From Chitinophaga silvatica (lineage in GTDB: Bacteria > Bacteroidota > Bacteroidia > Chitinophagales > Chitinophagaceae): a stretch of 64,000 nucleotides of DNA. The notes below the pieces were generated by a model. The model did no database searches, was not told where the DNA came from, and saw only the letters and a program-made list of their open reading frames with translations. Of the stretch, positions 35,764 through 45,214 are shown in pieces (position 1 is the first letter of the stretch; every line of letters starts with the position of its first letter). Position numbers and translations under genes: made by a program. The stretch covers positions 181,549 to 245,548 of the forward strand of contig NZ_QPMM01000014.1 in assembly GCF_003419895.1 (NCBI RefSeq), in the 5' to 3' direction.

Positions 35764-37143
35764 TTATCTCCATCCTCCGCCTAATGCACGGTATAAAAAC
35801 ACAATAGCATTTAGTTGCTGTAATTTGTCGTTTACTTGCTGCAATTGTGCCAGCAATAAGCTTTGCTGGGCATTTAATACTTCTGTATAGTTGGCAAAAC
35901 CATATCTCACCAATTCCTGCGTATACTCAACAGATTTGTTGAGATTTAGCAATTGCAAACGCCTGCTGTTTCCTTTTTCAAGGGCTGTTTGATAAGTATA
36001 TAAAGCATTGGAAACTTCCTGTCCTGCTGTGAGAACGGTAGATTGGAAGTTAAGTGCTGCCTGTTGCTGCTGCTCCTGTGCAATCTTTAATCGTGCTATA
36101 TTTTGCCCCTGGTTAAATATTGGTTGTAGTAAACCTCCGGTGAGATTGCTAATCCAGGATGCTGGTCCGGTAATCGACTGGTAGGCTGTTAGGCCACCAG
36201 TGGCCCCAATCGTAACAGACGGATAGAAATATGCTCTCGCTACATTGGTTAGCTTGAAATAGTATCTCAGGTTATATTCTGCTGCCTGAACATCTGGTCT
36301 GTTGGCCAGTAACTGTGCTGGAATACCTGTTTTAAGCAACATGATTGGAACCTGGTTGTTGATACTATCTCTTTCTATTGCAGTAGAAGGAATGCCCAAT
36401 AACAACGATAATTCATTTTCGGTTTCTCTGATAGATTGTTTCAGATCTGGAATGGTTACTTCTGCGGCGTACCTGCTGGCTTCACTCTGAACCACAGCGG
36501 CGCTGGTAACTACATCCGCTATTTTTAGTGCTTTCATTACTTCCACAGTTGCCTGCCAGCTAATTACTGTTTGCTCGGTAATTGAAAGTTGTTGATCCAG
36601 TGCAAGCAAGGTATAGTAATTAGACGCAATACTTGCTACCAATGCGGTTTGTACTGCTCTTGCATTGGCATTTGCCTGTAAAAATAAGGCGAGATTGGCA
36701 TCTCGGGTGCTTCTTAATTTACCCCAGATATCTGCTTCCCAGTTGGCGGTAGCTTCAATGGTATACTGCTGGGGAGTGACCGATTTATTTGTATTAATAC
36801 TGTTGGATGCCCCTGCAATTGTAGCGGTTGCAGTGCCGTTAACAGCTGGGTAAAGTATTAACCTGCTTTGTTTGTAACTGGCTTCTGCTTGCCGCATTCG
36901 TGACCAGGCAGCCTTAAGATCCAGGTTATTCTGAATGCCTTTTTCTATTAGCTGTTGTAGTAAAGTATCGGTAAAAATATCCTTCCAATGCAGGGTTGCA
37001 ATGGTATTGGTATCTGTTGTATTTATATCCCTATACAAGTTGGTTTCCTTAATCCCCGGTGAGGTATAAGGCTTCATAATATGGCAGGATGCAAAACAAA
37101 CTGCTATTACGATGAAGGCTGTATTTTTTTTATGTAGATGCAT
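35764..37143 (-). CDS. RND efflux outer-membrane lipoprotein (NodT/OprM family)
   Basis: The outer-membrane channel of the tripartite pump, 459 residues. A lipobox (VCFASC, Cys about residue 20) is followed by LHWKDIFTDTLLQQLIEKGI, NLDLKAAWSRMRQAEASYKQ, the family's LLANRPDVQAAEYNLRYYF and a second alpha-barrel repeat with YTQELVRYGFANYTEVLNAQ. These features place it in the NodT subfamily, different from the TolC protein of the ABC exporter in this window. It begins 6 bp after the RND transporter gene. Confidence 0.92.
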   Translation of the reverse strand: MHLHKKNTAFIVIAVCFASCHIMKPYTSPGIKETNLYRDINTTDTNTIATLHWKDIFTDTLLQQLIEKGIQNNLDLKAAWSRMRQAEASYKQSRLILYPAVNGTATATIAGASNSINTNKSVTPQQYTIEATANWEADIWGKLRSTRDANLALFLQANANARAVQTALVASIASNYYTLLALDQQLSITEQTVISWQATVEVMKALKIADVVTSAAVVQSEASRYAAEVTIPDLKQSIRETENELSLLLGIPSTAIERDSINNQVPIMLLKTGIPAQLLANRPDVQAAEYNLRYYFKLTNVARAYFYPSVTIGATGGLTAYQSITGPASWISNLTGGLLQPIFNQGQNIARLKIAQEQQQQAALNFQSTVLTAGQEVSNALYTYQTALEKGNSRRLQLLNLNKSVEYTQELVRYGFANYTEVLNAQQSLLLAQLQQVNDKLQQLNAIVFLYRALGGGWR

Positions 37144-37149
37144 GAATAA

Positions 37150-40100
37150 TCATTTGTTCTTTACAGACTTGGGTCGCTTGATTTTTTCCTGTAAAATCTG
37201 AAAGAGAATAAAGAGGGTAGGTGTAATAAATAATCCAAACACAGTGCCTATAAGCATACCACCTACTGCTCCTGTGCCTATAGATCTGTTGCCATTTGCA
37301 CCTGCACCTGTTGCAATCATTAATGGAACCAGCCCCAGAATAAAGGCGAATGAGGTCATCAGTATGGGTCTGAGCCTTGCCTGTGCACCATTAATCGCTG
37401 CTTCTGTAATACTCATTCCTCCTTGCCGCCGCTCTGCCGCATATTCTACAATAAGAATTGCATTTTTGGCTAGTAAACCAATCAGCATTATTAGAGTGAT
37501 TTGTACATAGATGTTGTTGCTGATCCCAAAAATTCTGGCAAACAGAAAGGCTCCGAAAATTCCCACCGGTATAGTAAGCAAAATGGCAAATGGCAGGATA
37601 TAGCTTTCGTATTGGGCCGCCAGCAATAAATAAACGAAGATCAGGCATAGCAGAAATATATAGAGCGTTTGCTGGTTACCTGCCAATTCCTGCCTGGTGA
37701 TCCCTGAAAATTCATAACCAAATCCTGGTGGCAAGGTTTCGGCGGCCGCTTTCTCAATCGCTGCAATTGCCTGGCCGGAGCTATAAGCCGGATCAGGGGT
37801 GCCATTTACATTGATAGAGGTAAACAGATTAAATCTGGTAATTGACTGTGGGCCATAAGTCTGACTCAGCGATACAAATTCAGTGATCGGTACCATTTCT
37901 CCCGTAGCCGTACGTACGAATACTGCATTCATACTTTCCGGGGTAAGCCTGTATTCCGGTGACGCCTGTACCATTACCCGGTATTGCTGCCCGAATTCGT
38001 TGAAGTTGGATGCATATATTCCTCCATAATATCCTTGCATGGCATTCGTAATATCTGTTACTTTCAAGCCTGCATCTTTGACTTTAGGAACATTTACATC
38101 CATCTGGTATTGAGCAAAGTTGGGATTGAAAGATGTAGTAGCAAACTGTACTTCCGGTTGTTCATTTAATGCACTCAGAAAATCTTTACCTACTTTATAG
38201 AACCTGGCTATTTCTCCACCGGTTTTATCCTGTAGCTGGAATGCAAAACCATTTGATGCTCCGAACCCCTGTATTGTACCAGGAGCAAAGAATTTAATCT
38301 CTGCCTCCGTAAAATTTGCCGTCTTTTTATTTAACTCCTTTATGATTTCCTGAATAGTTCTTTTCCGCTGGTTCCAGGGAATTAGTCGCATTACCACCAT
38401 GCCGTAATTACTGCCGGCTCCCGATAGTTGTCCTCGCCCCGTAACTGCCAGCACATTATTAATTTCGGGTATCGACTTCACCAGTTGCTCAATTTTACGT
38501 GTCACAGCGTCTGTACGTTGTAAGGATGCATCTGGTGGTAAACTGATATTGCAGTTGATAGTTCCCAGATCTTCTTCCGGTACAAACCCGGTAGGAGTGG
38601 TTTTGGCAAGGATAATCAGTCCTGCTGTAAATAGTAGCAGAATAAGAATTGGAATCCATTTTTGTTTTGAGAAAAATGATAGCGTTCCTATATATCTTTT
38701 CGTCACCGCCTCAAACCCTACGTTAAAGGCCTGATAAAAACGCTGCAGGAAGTTCTTTTTTTTATGTTCCTCGCTATGGGGTTTTATAAATAGTGCGCAA
38801 AGCGCCGGACTCAGTGTTAATGCATTTATAGCCGAAAGAACTATGGCAGTAGCGAGGGTAAGACCAAACTGTTTATAAAATACACCTGAAGACCCGGTAA
38901 TGAAACTTACTGGTATAAAAACGGCCGACATAACAAGCGTAATAGAAACAATGGCACTGGAAATATCATCCAGGGCATCTATGCTGGCATGTTTGGCCGA
39001 TTCATAGCCCTGATCCAGTCTTGCATGCACGGCTTCTACTATCACAATTGCATCATCTACCACTATACCTATTGCCAGAATTAATGCAAATAAGGTTAGC
39101 AGATTGATTGTAAAGCCAAATAGGTTCAGAAAGAAAAAGGTTCCCAGTATTGCTACAGGTACCGAGATGGCAGGAATGAGGGTTGACCTGAAATCCTGTA
39201 AGAATATAAATACGACAAAAAATACAAGTATGAAGGCTTCAAACAGGGTATGCAGTACTTTATCGATGGAGGCAGTCAAAAAGTCGTCTACGTTTTGTAG
39301 CACTACATATTTAACGCCGGTTGGGAATGATTTAGATGCATCCTGCATCACTTTTAGGGTCTGATCTATCACGTCGCGGGCATTTGAGCCTGCCACCTGG
39401 GCTACACTGATAGAAACAGCAGGATAACCGTTGGTACGGGTACTATTGAAATAGCTTAATGCTCCCAATTCAATTCTCGCTACATCTTTCAATCGTAATA
39501 ACCGGCTACGCAGATTAGAACGTAAAACAATGTTTCCAAACTGAGTGGTATCTGTAAGGGTACCAGGATATTTGATTACATATTGAAATGCCTGCCCGCC
39601 TCTTTCTCCGAACTGCCCCGGAGCCGCCTGAATATTTTGTTCTGCCAATGCTGCCGTTATATCTGCCGGTATCAGTCCATAAGATGCCATAGCCTGACTA
39701 TTAAGCCATATACGCATGGCATAATCCATATTTCCGGATGCCGAAGCATCACCAACTCCTGGAATACGTTTGATTACTGGCGTAATGTTAATGTCGGCAT
39801 AGTTCTGTAGAAATGTTTGGTCAAATGTTGGGTTTACACTGTAAATTGAAAAGATCAGCAGGTTGCTTGTTTGCTTTTTCTGAACGGTAACGCCAGAACG
39901 CACCACATCCTGGGGCAGGAGGGAGGTAGCCCTCGACACTGCATTCTGCACATTCACAGCCGCCATATTGGGATCACTTCCTATTTTAAAACTCACGGTG
40001 ATATTTGCCGATCCGTCATTCCCGGCGGTAGAGGTAATATAGTCCATGTTTTCAACGCCGTTGATCTGTTGCTCGAGGGGTACTATTACGCTTTTGAGTA

Positions 40101-40269
40101 CTACGTCTGCATTGGCGCCGCTGTAGGAGGTTTGTACCTGTATAGTAGGAGGAGCAATATCAGGATATTGGCTAATTGGTAGGGTAAACAAGCCTATCAC
40201 GCCTAATGTGACGATAATAATTGAAACTACTGTTGATAATACCGGCCGTTCTATAAATCTCTTTAACAT
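37150..40269 (-). CDS. RND (HAE1 family) inner-membrane efflux transporter
   Basis: Proton-driven multidrug pump of the AcrB/HAE1 type, 1039 residues from the ATG at 40269 (MLKRFIERPVLSTVVSIIIV), the standard N-terminus; an upstream ATG would overlap the adaptor gene and is rejected. Twelve membrane helices in the usual 1+5+1+5 pattern are seen. The proton-relay helix has AIGIVVDDAIVIVEAV. Periplasmic porter and docking domains carry YPDIAPPTIQVQTSYSGAN and GGQAFQYVIKYPGTL. The spectrum is unknown. Middle gene of adaptor-pump-channel. Confidence 0.95.
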   Translation of the reverse strand: MLKRFIERPVLSTVVSIIIVTLGVIGLFTLPISQYPDIAPPTIQVQTSYSGANADVVLKSVIVPLEQQINGVENMDYITSTAGNDGSANITVSFKIGSDPNMAAVNVQNAVSRATSLLPQDVVRSGVTVQKKQTSNLLIFSIYSVNPTFDQTFLQNYADINITPVIKRIPGVGDASASGNMDYAMRIWLNSQAMASYGLIPADITAALAEQNIQAAPGQFGERGGQAFQYVIKYPGTLTDTTQFGNIVLRSNLRSRLLRLKDVARIELGALSYFNSTRTNGYPAVSISVAQVAGSNARDVIDQTLKVMQDASKSFPTGVKYVVLQNVDDFLTASIDKVLHTLFEAFILVFFVVFIFLQDFRSTLIPAISVPVAILGTFFFLNLFGFTINLLTLFALILAIGIVVDDAIVIVEAVHARLDQGYESAKHASIDALDDISSAIVSITLVMSAVFIPVSFITGSSGVFYKQFGLTLATAIVLSAINALTLSPALCALFIKPHSEEHKKKNFLQRFYQAFNVGFEAVTKRYIGTLSFFSKQKWIPILILLLFTAGLIILAKTTPTGFVPEEDLGTINCNISLPPDASLQRTDAVTRKIEQLVKSIPEINNVLAVTGRGQLSGAGSNYGMVVMRLIPWNQRKRTIQEIIKELNKKTANFTEAEIKFFAPGTIQGFGASNGFAFQLQDKTGGEIARFYKVGKDFLSALNEQPEVQFATTSFNPNFAQYQMDVNVPKVKDAGLKVTDITNAMQGYYGGIYASNFNEFGQQYRVMVQASPEYRLTPESMNAVFVRTATGEMVPITEFVSLSQTYGPQSITRFNLFTSINVNGTPDPAYSSGQAIAAIEKAAAETLPPGFGYEFSGITRQELAGNQQTLYIFLLCLIFVYLLLAAQYESYILPFAILLTIPVGIFGAFLFARIFGISNNIYVQITLIMLIGLLAKNAILIVEYAAERRQGGMSITEAAINGAQARLRPILMTSFAFILGLVPLMIATGAGANGNRSIGTGAVGGMLIGTVFGLFITPTLFILFQILQEKIKRPKSVKNK

Positions 40270-40279
40270 GAGGGTCTGT

Positions 40280-41422
40280 TTACAGGCTTTTAAACACACT
40301 ATCGGCATTTACAAGACGGGGAGCTATCGTCTGATCTTCTCTCAGGCTCCCTATACCATCTACGACTATTTTGTCGCCGGGCTTTAATCCCTGTTGAACA
40401 ACAAACGATTGTCCGGCTGCATTAACATTGGAACCTATATCCACTGACCTGACCTTATCGTCGGCATCCACCACGTATACGAATAGTTTGCCCTGGATCT
40501 GGTAGGTCGACTTCTGAGGTACCAGCAACGCAGTATCGATTGTTTGAGGGATGCGTACTACTGCACTGCTGCCACTTCTTACCAGTCCGTTGGGATTGTC
40601 GAAGGTGGCCCGCATATTTATAGCACCTGTTTGTGGGTTGATTAATCCGCTGGCGGTTTCTACTCTGCCCGGTTTGGGGAGAATAACACCGTTGGCTAAT
40701 ACCAGATTTACGGGTGGGAGGGTCTTCAGCTTTTCCTGCATGGTTGCCCCTTTGGAGGTCAGAAAGAAATCGAGCCCCTGCCTTTCATTTATTGAGAAGT
40801 ATGCATAGATTTTTGATATATCCGATACCGTAGTTAATGGATTCGCAGTAGTACTGCCAACAAGGCTTCCTATTTTATATGGCAAAATACCAATTACTCC
40901 ATCTGCCGGACTATAAATGGTGGTATAACTCAGATTGGTTTGGGCATTGTTATAGGCTGCCTGAGCCTGTGCCAGCGCGGCTTGTTTGGATTGTAACGTA
41001 TATTGGGCTGCTTCCAGTTCGTAGGCACTTACAATGTCTTTTTCCACAAGAGGCTTGACTTTATTTACCTGCATAGTTGCTGCATTTACATCTGCAACGG
41101 CTATCTTAATATTAGCTTTGGCTGTATTTACATTCTGTTCATATTGAGGTGCATTAATCCTGAATAATAATTGCCCTTTTCTTACAGAAGCTCCTTCATC
41201 AACATAAATAGCTTCAATATATCCGTCGATTTTCGGACGGATCTCAATATTCTGTATTCCCTGGATAGTGGCTGGGTAATCAGCATTTATGACAGCTTTT
41301 TGCCGTTGTAAGGTGATAACAGGAAAGGGTTTGACCGTATTTGAATTAGTGGTTGTACTTTTCTTGGATTTACAGGCCCCCGCTAATCCCAATATTATCA
41401 TAGCGGCAATAAATTTCCTCAT
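40280..41422 (-). CDS. RND efflux periplasmic adaptor lipoprotein
   Basis: Membrane-fusion subunit of the tripartite pump, 380 residues from the ATG at 41422, chosen because it starts the lipoprotein signal MRKFIAAMIILGLAGACKSK (Cys17). The lipoyl half-motif YVDEGASVRKGQLLFRINAP, an alpha-helical hairpin (about 95-165), the second half-motif TTIYSPADGVIGILPYKIG and beta-barrel and membrane-proximal domains (SGLINPQTGAINMRATFDNP) follow in order. First gene of the operon, with 10 bp to the transporter. Confidence 0.93.
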   Translation of the reverse strand: MRKFIAAMIILGLAGACKSKKSTTTNSNTVKPFPVITLQRQKAVINADYPATIQGIQNIEIRPKIDGYIEAIYVDEGASVRKGQLLFRINAPQYEQNVNTAKANIKIAVADVNAATMQVNKVKPLVEKDIVSAYELEAAQYTLQSKQAALAQAQAAYNNAQTNLSYTTIYSPADGVIGILPYKIGSLVGSTTANPLTTVSDISKIYAYFSINERQGLDFFLTSKGATMQEKLKTLPPVNLVLANGVILPKPGRVETASGLINPQTGAINMRATFDNPNGLVRSGSSAVVRIPQTIDTALLVPQKSTYQIQGKLFVYVVDADDKVRSVDIGSNVNAAGQSFVVQQGLKPGDKIVVDGIGSLREDQTIAPRLVNADSVFKSL

Positions 41423-41670
41423 ATGTTGGTTCTTTTTACTGAACAGTGAGCGATGATACAAACAGTAACTACCTGTAAAGAGGATTGTTCAAATTATTAC
41501 ATAATATTTTTAAATACCGACAGGTTGGTTAAAGCTGGCTTCTCTATTTTCTGACCAGATATGGGGGAAAGAGTTTAATAATTAAACATTGGTTGTAACA
41601 CTAATTAACATAAAACTAGAAATCACTGGCTTAAGCAGAACAAGTGATCTGCAGACTCCCAAAAAAAGAT
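41423..41670. other. Upstream region of the RND operon
   Basis: No gene is seen. On the minus strand at 41484-41505 there is TAATTTGAACAATC, close to but one base short of the TAnnTTTG element; the same GATTGTTCAAATT plus-strand string occurs at the leu promoter (22369-22381). It is the best candidate for the RND promoter, but no TTG is found at the usual distance. Confidence 0.4.
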
Positions 41671-41695
41671 GGGCCGACCATTTTTTGGTCAGCCC
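41671..41695 (-). terminator. Intrinsic terminator of the PhnB-like gene
   Basis: GGGCCGACC pairs with GGTCAGCCC (one mismatch) around a short T loop; on the minus strand it is followed by ATCTTTTTTT. It lies 33 bp beyond the stop of the VOC gene at 41729. Confidence 0.8.
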
Positions 41696-41728
41696 CTGCA
41701 AGAATTTAATTCAATTTGAAAATACCGA

Positions 41729-42151
41729 TTACTTAGGTAAATCAAAGTTTATCATCCATGAAATACCAAATTTGTCGATAAACGATCCATATAAAGCACC
41801 CCAGAATGTTTTTTCCAGAGACATAACGATTCGTCCACCTGCTGAAAGTTCGTTAAACAACCGATGGGCTTCTTCTTCGTTAAATGGCCTTATAACTATG
41901 CTAAAATTATTTCCGGCCTTAAACTCATGTTCCTGATCCGGGGAATCGCTACCCAAAAGTACCGTTCCATCTCCAATCGGAAGCGCTACATGCATCACCC
42001 TGTTGGCAGGGCCATCAATAACACAGGAATCTTCCGGGGCTTCATCGAAGTGTGATAATGCCGTAAATTCTGATTGAAATACGGTCTTATAAAAGTTAAA
42101 TGCGGCTTCACAATTGCCGTCGAAATGTATGTAAGGACTAACAGCTGCCAT
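41729..42151 (-). CDS. PhnB-like VOC-family protein
   Basis: A 140-residue VOC protein of the PhnB/3-demethylubiquinone methyltransferase-like group. It opens with SPYIHFDGNCEAAFNFYKTV, contains HVALPIGDGTVLLGSD, and ends with FWGALYGSFIDKFGISWMIN, the usual family signature. The name of the family does not imply methyltransferase activity; function is unknown. It stands alone with its own -7 element (42178-42185) and terminator. Confidence 0.9.
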   Translation of the reverse strand: MAAVSPYIHFDGNCEAAFNFYKTVFQSEFTALSHFDEAPEDSCVIDGPANRVMHVALPIGDGTVLLGSDSPDQEHEFKAGNNFSIVIRPFNEEEAHRLFNELSAGGRIVMSLEKTFWGALYGSFIDKFGISWMINFDLPK

Positions 42152-42177
42152 ATCTTTAATTGGATTGTTAACTTTTC

Positions 42178-42185
42178 CAAAGATA
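42178..42185 (-). promoter_or_regulatory. -7 element of the PhnB-like gene
   Basis: The minus strand reads TATCTTTG, an exact TAnnTTTG match ending 26 bp before the ATG. No clear -33 element was seen. Confidence 0.5.
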
Positions 42186-42245
42186 TCTTCGTTCTGCTAT
42201 TTTCATGGCGGGTAAACAGGACAACTGTTATGGCTGATCAGGCCA

Positions 42246-43355
42246 TTATTCCCACTTAAATAATCTGATGGAAAAAAATGCTACGATTACCGACCAGATC
42301 ACCAAACCTCCCAGTTGTATTGGGATTTGCCAGATATGCAATCCTTCAAAAGCAATCTTTCTCAACCCATCAACAAAAAATGTGAGAGGTAGAATTTCGC
42401 AAAAAGAACGTAACCAGGTTGGATAATCCTCAATCGGAAAAAACAGGCCACAAAGTAGAATCTGAGGTACCGTCAATGTATTTGCCACAGGGGCAATAGA
42501 GCTTTCATTCCTGATCATTCCGCTGATGATGAAACCTATCCCCATAAAAATTATCAAACCAAAAACAGATAACAGCAACATCTCCAAAAAGGTATAAATG
42601 CCATTTATCAATGTAAAATTAAAAGCATAATACCCTAATGCTGTTATAATAATGAAGCAAAGAATCTGAAACAATAATCTGCTGATCATCTCACCCAGTA
42701 AAAGAAATGAACCCTTTATCGGAGTTACGTAAATCCGTTTTAAAACAAGCGTATGCCGTAAATTAAATAGCAAAAAGGCAGATCCAAATACTCCTGCCAT
42801 CAATAATGAAAAACCTAATTGTCCGGGTAAAATAAAATCTATTTTCCTGTAAACCCTTCCCGGAATTTCAATCACATTAATACTGGCTGGAGCAGGCAGA
42901 TTAGGCATTGCTGCTTTATTCACCGCAACGGCTGCTTCCTGCAATGCTGCTTTAATAATTGGTAGCTTATCTGCTACAGCACTGCTTGCCAGCAGGTCGG
43001 TGCCAAATACAGGCATTCCATTTTGCAGCCCAGGTGCATGTAAATGTAAAATGCCGGCAATTCTTCCCTTTTCCAATGCTGTGAGCATTTCAGCAGAATC
43101 CTTGCCCTGAGTTATTTTGAAGAACGGTACCTTTTTAATGGCGGCATACATGGGATTGCTGGTATCGCTGTTGGGCGATAATACCAACGATACTTTTACA
43201 GCCGTATTATCTACCATCGCCCCAAACACTGTAACAAATATTAAGGGAAACAATAAGGCAAATACCACTGATGTTGGGCTTCTGATGGTGGCTATCAGAC
43301 TGGCTTTAGCTAATACAAAAGCAGCGGTAAGCTGACTGTATTTCTTCTTCGGCAT
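42246..43355 (-). CDS. ABC-2 type permease without a neighbouring ATPase
   Basis: A 369-residue membrane protein with the ABC-2 plan: one N-terminal helix (SVVFALLFPLIFVTVFGAMV), an external domain of about 140 residues, and five or six C-terminal helices (for example LLLSVFGLIIFMGIGFIISG; LTVPQILLCGLFFPIEDYP). It is the third gene of a minus-strand unit, 12 bp after the 5-alpha-reductase-like gene. No ATP-binding gene lies next to it, so its ATPase must be encoded elsewhere. Substrate unknown; the two enzymes upstream suggest a lipid-like compound, by inference only. Confidence 0.88.
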   Translation of the reverse strand: MPKKKYSQLTAAFVLAKASLIATIRSPTSVVFALLFPLIFVTVFGAMVDNTAVKVSLVLSPNSDTSNPMYAAIKKVPFFKITQGKDSAEMLTALEKGRIAGILHLHAPGLQNGMPVFGTDLLASSAVADKLPIIKAALQEAAVAVNKAAMPNLPAPASINVIEIPGRVYRKIDFILPGQLGFSLLMAGVFGSAFLLFNLRHTLVLKRIYVTPIKGSFLLLGEMISRLLFQILCFIIITALGYYAFNFTLINGIYTFLEMLLLSVFGLIIFMGIGFIISGMIRNESSIAPVANTLTVPQILLCGLFFPIEDYPTWLRSFCEILPLTFFVDGLRKIAFEGLHIWQIPIQLGGLVIWSVIVAFFSIRLFKWE

Positions 43356-43367
43356 AAATAATAAATG

Positions 43368-44135
43368 TTACCAGATAAATGGAATTAGTACTTTTCTCTC
43401 AACAGGATAATCAGAAAATTGTTGCTGATACCAGCGCTGATTGGCAATTGCCCTGGGGATAAGGTTGGCACAGGTCCATACTGCAAAAGCAAAAGCTGGT
43501 AAACTCCAGGTTAGTATTGCATATCCTATCCACTCCAGTATTTCACCACTTAAATTGGGCGATGAAATATAATTGAATAATCCTTTGACCGGAATTTTGT
43601 ATCCGGTTTCATGCTTACCCCGCAACCGGATCAACTGATAATCTGATTTCCAGTTGATCAATAACCCACCCAAGAAAAATATACTACCAATGATAAAAGC
43701 AGGAGAGTAGCACCAGTTTTCGGGATAATCGGCAAATTTCCCAAACCAGATTCCTAGCAGCGAACCATTTACTGTATTGAATAGCATGGCCGAAAGCAAA
43801 ATGATTACGGGCATTTTTTTTCCATTGGTGCGTATCATAAACGGATATATGAAACTTCGGTGTATATAATGCAGCATAAAAAATGCAATCATGATTCCCG
43901 ATACCGATTTCCATTGAAAGGTGCTGAAAGGAATCCAATATAGAAATGCAAACAATACGGTTGCTTCCATGAATAACCATCCATAGCGATTACTCATCAT
44001 AGGTCCCCAGTTTTTATTGCTATATCTGCCATAAGGGGCTTCTTTCCTCAGAAGATAAATGCCGGTGAGGATACCAATAACTATCCAGCACCAGATAAAT
44101 GTTTGATATTGTTGCAAAGAAATAGCTGAAATCAT
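43368..44135 (-). CDS. Steroid 5-alpha-reductase-like membrane protein (DUF1295-type)
   Basis: A 255-residue polytopic membrane protein with about six or seven helices. The C-terminal half has the 3-oxo-5-alpha-steroid 4-dehydrogenase pattern: INWKSDYQLIRLRGKHETGY, then KGLFNYISSPNLSGEILEWI with the conserved P-N-x-x-GE, and a terminal NLIPRAIANQRWYQQQFSDY followed by P-V-E-R-K. These positions bind NADPH in the family. Substrates in bacteria range from steroids to other enone lipids, so the actual one cannot be assigned. The start overlaps the epimerase stop (ATGA), showing translational coupling. Confidence 0.85.
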   Translation of the reverse strand: MISAISLQQYQTFIWCWIVIGILTGIYLLRKEAPYGRYSNKNWGPMMSNRYGWLFMEATVLFAFLYWIPFSTFQWKSVSGIMIAFFMLHYIHRSFIYPFMIRTNGKKMPVIILLSAMLFNTVNGSLLGIWFGKFADYPENWCYSPAFIIGSIFFLGGLLINWKSDYQLIRLRGKHETGYKIPVKGLFNYISSPNLSGEILEWIGYAILTWSLPAFAFAVWTCANLIPRAIANQRWYQQQFSDYPVERKVLIPFIW

Positions 44136-45112
44136 GATATTACGCCTGTTTGTTTAAACCACTCCAACGTTTCTCTAATTGTAGTCTCAAATGGTCTGGG
44201 ATTAAAGTCTAATGCCGTAGTAGCCATAGCATGACTGATTTTTTTATTACTATAAATAAGATTGTATACAGATTGTTTTGTATAGTAAGGAGGCCCACCC
44301 GTCAGAGCAGCCCAGGCTTTCACCAAAGGAAGCATTGAAAATACCAGCCATAGCGGAACAACCGGAAGGCTTATACGCTTACCCCTGATAGTACCTATGC
44401 AACCAGCCAATTCCTGTAGTGTTCTCCAATATCCGCTAAGGATATACACTCTACCGGGAGTACCTTTGGTAATAGCATTCCTTATTGCAATAGCCACATC
44501 CCTGACATCAACAAAATCTACACCACCGGGGAAGAGCGCAGGAATTTTACCTTTGTAAATATTGATTATAGCTTTTCCTATCAAAGAGGGCCTGCTGTCG
44601 TAAGGCCCTACAATAGCCGTAGGAGATAGAACTAAGACCTGCATGTTTTCATCATTAAACGATAATGCAAGCGTTTCAGATACTAATTTAGAATAGTCGT
44701 AACCGGGGGTGGTACTGAGTACCGGACCTCTGGTTTCATCCAGAACCTCATCATAGGGGAACTGGTTGTAAGCTGTGATTGAACTGAGATGTATGCATCT
44801 TTTAATACCTGCATTCTTTGCTGCAAGGAACAGGTTTTGTGTGCCCAGGGTATTAATATCCTGTACATACGGGGAAGGCTGGTCACTCACACTAATAACA
44901 GCAGCCAGGTGTATCAGTATTGCTGCGCCTTTAGTAAGGGTATGCAGACTTTCTTTATCGCTAAGGTCTCCTTTTATCCAGATTATTCCATCCTTTGGTG
45001 CTAATGGCTGCGGTTTTCGGGTCAGTAGTCTTAGGGTATGGCCTTCAGCCAGTAACATAGGAACCAGCACTGAGCCTACAAATCCGGTAGCACCGGTTAT
45101 TGCAATCTCCAT
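44132..45112 (-). CDS. NAD(P)-dependent epimerase/dehydratase family (3beta-HSD-like) protein
   Basis: An extended short-chain dehydrogenase of 326 residues. The N-terminal Rossmann motif is ITGATGFVGSVLVPML (GxxGxxG). The active site shows HLSSITAYNQ with Ser and a downstream YDYSKLVSE (YxxxK). VLSPTAIVGPYDSRPS and FPGGVDFVDVRDVAIAI are typical of 3beta-hydroxysteroid dehydrogenase/dihydroflavonol reductase-like members. It is the first gene of the unit with the 5-alpha-reductase-like gene and the permease, and is divergent from an AraC gene 102 bp away. Confidence 0.9.
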   Translation of the reverse strand: MEIAITGATGFVGSVLVPMLLAEGHTLRLLTRKPQPLAPKDGIIWIKGDLSDKESLHTLTKGAAILIHLAAVISVSDQPSPYVQDINTLGTQNLFLAAKNAGIKRCIHLSSITAYNQFPYDEVLDETRGPVLSTTPGYDYSKLVSETLALSFNDENMQVLVLSPTAIVGPYDSRPSLIGKAIINIYKGKIPALFPGGVDFVDVRDVAIAIRNAITKGTPGRVYILSGYWRTLQELAGCIGTIRGKRISLPVVPLWLVFSMLPLVKAWAALTGGPPYYTKQSVYNLIYSNKKISHAMATTALDFNPRPFETTIRETLEWFKQTGVIS

Positions 45113-45214
45113 TTAATTTGTAAATTGAGTATAAGATAAGGCTTTATCTGCCATTGATTGCCTTTTTATATATTTGTCTTGAAAAGTACTGAGTAATTAT
45201 TAGCTGACACACCA

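Noticed and set aside
42230..42246. ATGGCTGATCAGGCCAT as an operator or terminator
   Set aside because: The palindrome is imperfect and short, has no U-tract, and touches the stop of the permease gene; chance is likely.
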